Shown piece after piece: positions 5,845 to 6,152 of a DNA stretch of 6,152 nucleotides (position 1 is its first letter; every line of letters starts with the position of its first letter). The stretch comes from Patescibacteria group bacterium (GTDB taxonomy: Bacteria; Patescibacteriota; Minisyncoccia; Moranbacterales; JAKLHP01), in contig JAKLHP010000052.1 in the NCBI GenBank assembly GCA_022710085.1, forward strand, positions 1-6,152. The letters run 5' to 3'. The notes beneath the pieces were generated by a model that saw only the letters and a program-made list of their open reading frames with translations, was not told the DNA's origin and did no database searches. Made by a program: the position numbers and the translations under genes.

Positions 5845-6152
5845 GTGAAAAATAAAAACATTGTCACTATCGGCGGAGGAACCGGGAGCTTTATGCTTCT
5901 TTCAGGTCTCAAGAAATATCCTGTGAATATTTCAGCAATCGTCTCTATGGCGGATGATGGAGGTTCGACCGGGGTGCTTCGCGATGAATTGGGAGTTCTC
6001 CCTCCAGGAGATGTTCGCCAGTGCCTGGCAGCTCTTTCTGAATCATCAAAAGAACTCCGGGAACTTATGAGTTATCGGTTCGAAAAGGGAGGACTCAAAG
6101 GGCATAGCTTCGGAAATTTATTCCTTTCGGCTCTGGAAAAAATAAACGGAAG
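5845..6152 (+). CDS. yvcK: YvcK/GlmR (CofD-like) family protein, N-terminal part (3' end outside window)
   Basis: A GTG at 5845-5847 opens a frame of 102 complete codons that is still open at the window end. The residues are distinctive: IVTIGGGTGSF (6-16), SMADDGGSTGVLRDE (34-48), GVLPPGDVRQCLAALS (50-65), YRFEKGG (77-83) and GHSFGNLFL (86-94). These are the nucleotide-fold and substrate-binding motifs of the YvcK/CofD superfamily. In Bacillus subtilis YvcK (GlmR) binds UDP-GlcNAc and stimulates GlmS, linking carbon state to cell-wall precursor supply; archaeal CofD members make a coenzyme F420 precursor. The start MKNKNIVTIGGG and the PPGD motif favour the YvcK branch. The only conventional start in this frame after the TAA at 5818-5820 is this GTG; no Shine-Dalgarno is visible. 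Lying 11 bases behind a sugar nucleotidyltransferase fits a role in nucleotide-sugar metabolism, but that link is inferred. Confidence 0.93.
   Translation, partial: MKNKNIVTIGGGTGSFMLLSGLKKYPVNISAIVSMADDGGSTGVLRDELGVLPPGDVRQCLAALSESSKELRELMSYRFEKGGLKGHSFGNLFLSALEKING

Overview
This AT-rich window looks like a chromosomal segment of an uncultivated bacterium, most likely of the Candidate Phyla Radiation (Patescibacteria, Parcubacteria-like). That placement is an inference. It rests on low G+C outside the first gene, an unusual leucyl-tRNA synthetase carrying a Nudix domain, short gene spacing, poor Shine-Dalgarno use, and a Thr/Ser-rich secreted protein of a type I associate with such genomes. 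The standard genetic code fits: the minus-strand gene ends at TGA, and no in-frame TGA occurs in the other genes. No mobile element, tRNA, rRNA or CRISPR array is visible.

Layout. Bases 1-392 hold the C-terminal end of a threonine-rich, probably extracellular protein with clearly GC-richer codon use. A strong hairpin terminator (416-451) separates it from a convergent minus-strand gene (457-987) for a small membrane-anchored, helix-rich protein of unknown function. A divergent intergenic stretch (988-1157) carries candidate promoters for both directions. It leads into a plus-strand DUF4349 membrane protein (1158-2120), which is followed by its own terminator (2136-2163).

From 2248 to the end lies a tight plus-strand cluster. 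It comprises leuS (2248-5145), a stand-alone sugar-1-phosphate nucleotidyltransferase (5150-5833, 4 bases after leuS) and the start of a YvcK/GlmR-family gene (GTG at 5845, 11 bases after the previous stop, cut off by the window end). The last two plausibly relate to nucleotide-sugar and cell-envelope precursor metabolism. leuS would be a co-transcribed housekeeping gene.

The most striking item is the LeuRS. A complete Nudix hydrolase-like domain of about 135 residues is inserted inside the CP1 editing domain, while the leucine-specific domain that normally precedes KMSKS is reduced to almost nothing. The synthetic site (HMGH, KMSKS), both zinc-binding cysteine clusters and the recognisable editing-site motifs are retained.
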